The position numbers and the translations under genes were made by a program. Below the pieces are notes generated by a model. That model was not told the DNA's origin, did no database searches, and was given only the letters and a program-made list of their open reading frames with translations. A DNA stretch of 64,000 nucleotides from Buxus sempervirens. Lineage: Eukaryota; Streptophyta; Magnoliopsida; Buxales; Buxaceae. Positions 63,768 to 64,000 of the stretch are shown here, piece after piece (the first letter of the stretch is position 1; each line of letters begins with the position of its first letter). The stretch spans positions 34,465,949-34,529,948 of the forward strand of contig OX387182.1 in the NCBI GenBank assembly GCA_947561395.2, in the 5' to 3' direction.

Positions 63768-64000
63768 ACTACCTCCATTTGGCGCCAGTTAGCGCCAACT
63801 CGGCGGATACTAATCTGGAATTTCGGCTCTCTGTTATTTCCAGATCTACACGACTGGCCGAACTTTTTCTCTCTGTACCAATTTCTTTAGTCTCCTAATA
63901 TCCCCAGAAGACATTTAAAACACTTTTGAAATTATTCTAACCACATTTTTATTTATCTCATTCAATCTTAGAGAGAAAACCCACACTCGGACTATCTTCT
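63768..64000 (+). mobile_element. E5 LTR-like sequence, continued
   Basis: Single-copy-looking sequence after the E3 junction; by position it continues the target interrupted at 45268. GGCGCCAGTTAGCGCC is an imperfect palindrome near 63780. No gene is visible. Confidence 0.4.

Noticed and set aside
1..64000. Host genes or RNA genes between the elements
   Set aside because: Every stretch is accounted for by element coding, LTR, UTR or LTR-like sequence; the tRNA-like similarity is limited to primer-site complements.

Overview
The window is plant nuclear DNA made almost entirely of nested LTR retrotransposons. I see no host protein gene, rRNA, tRNA or CRISPR array. Plant origin is shown by Tat/Ogre-type Ty3-gypsy polyproteins with two RNase H domains, an Ogre-type extra ORF1, a Sirevirus-like Ty1-copia element with an env-like ORF, and plant-style LTR promoters (G-box plus TATA). 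The species cannot be named from the sequence.

Layout. E1 (1-40724, +) is an old Tat/Ogre-like element whose 5' end lies left of the window. Its gag-pro is at 1-3875, its pol at 20865-24839 and its 3' LTR at 37351-40724. E2 (3876-20859, +) is inserted in E1 with target duplication CATGG; it has complete LTRs, primer-binding site and polypurine tract, but encodes only Gag. A copia/Sirevirus-like element (26268-36641, -) is inserted in the E1 3' UTR with duplication AGATC. E1 itself interrupts E4 (40725-43743, -), another Tat/Ogre relic. At 43744 a different sequence begins that looks like a chromovirus-type LTR (E5). E5 is interrupted by E3 (45269-63616, +, duplication CTAGG), a complete 18.3-kb Ogre-like element with LTRs of about 2.4 kb, a tRNA-Arg-type primer site, ORF1, gag-pro and pol. 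E5 resumes at the right edge.

How the parts work together. E3 shows the full Ogre plan: LTR promoter, primer site, structured leader, ORF1, an array of small hairpins, gag, protease, G-patch domain, RT, RNase H, archaeal-type RNase H, integrase, conserved 3' UTR, polypurine tract and LTR. E2 keeps the terminal cis-acting parts (LTR ends, primer site, about 1.2 kb of leader, about 300 bp before the polypurine tract) and two Gag modules, but has no protease, RT or integrase. It should therefore depend on enzymes from a relative such as E1 or E3.

The most unusual signal is a set of tandem arrays in which each short unit is a potential stem-loop. Stem sequences change from unit to unit while pairing is kept; loops and linkers stay similar. 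They occur before gag in E2 (9584-10004) and E3 (50591-51770), more weakly in E4, and most strikingly after gag in E2 (14960-16290), where a near-constant CAAGGYGN loop sits on GGAG/CTCC, GAGAG/CTCTC or AGGG/CCCT stems. This looks like selection on RNA structure and may be a multivalent packaging or Gag-binding signal. That function is inference.
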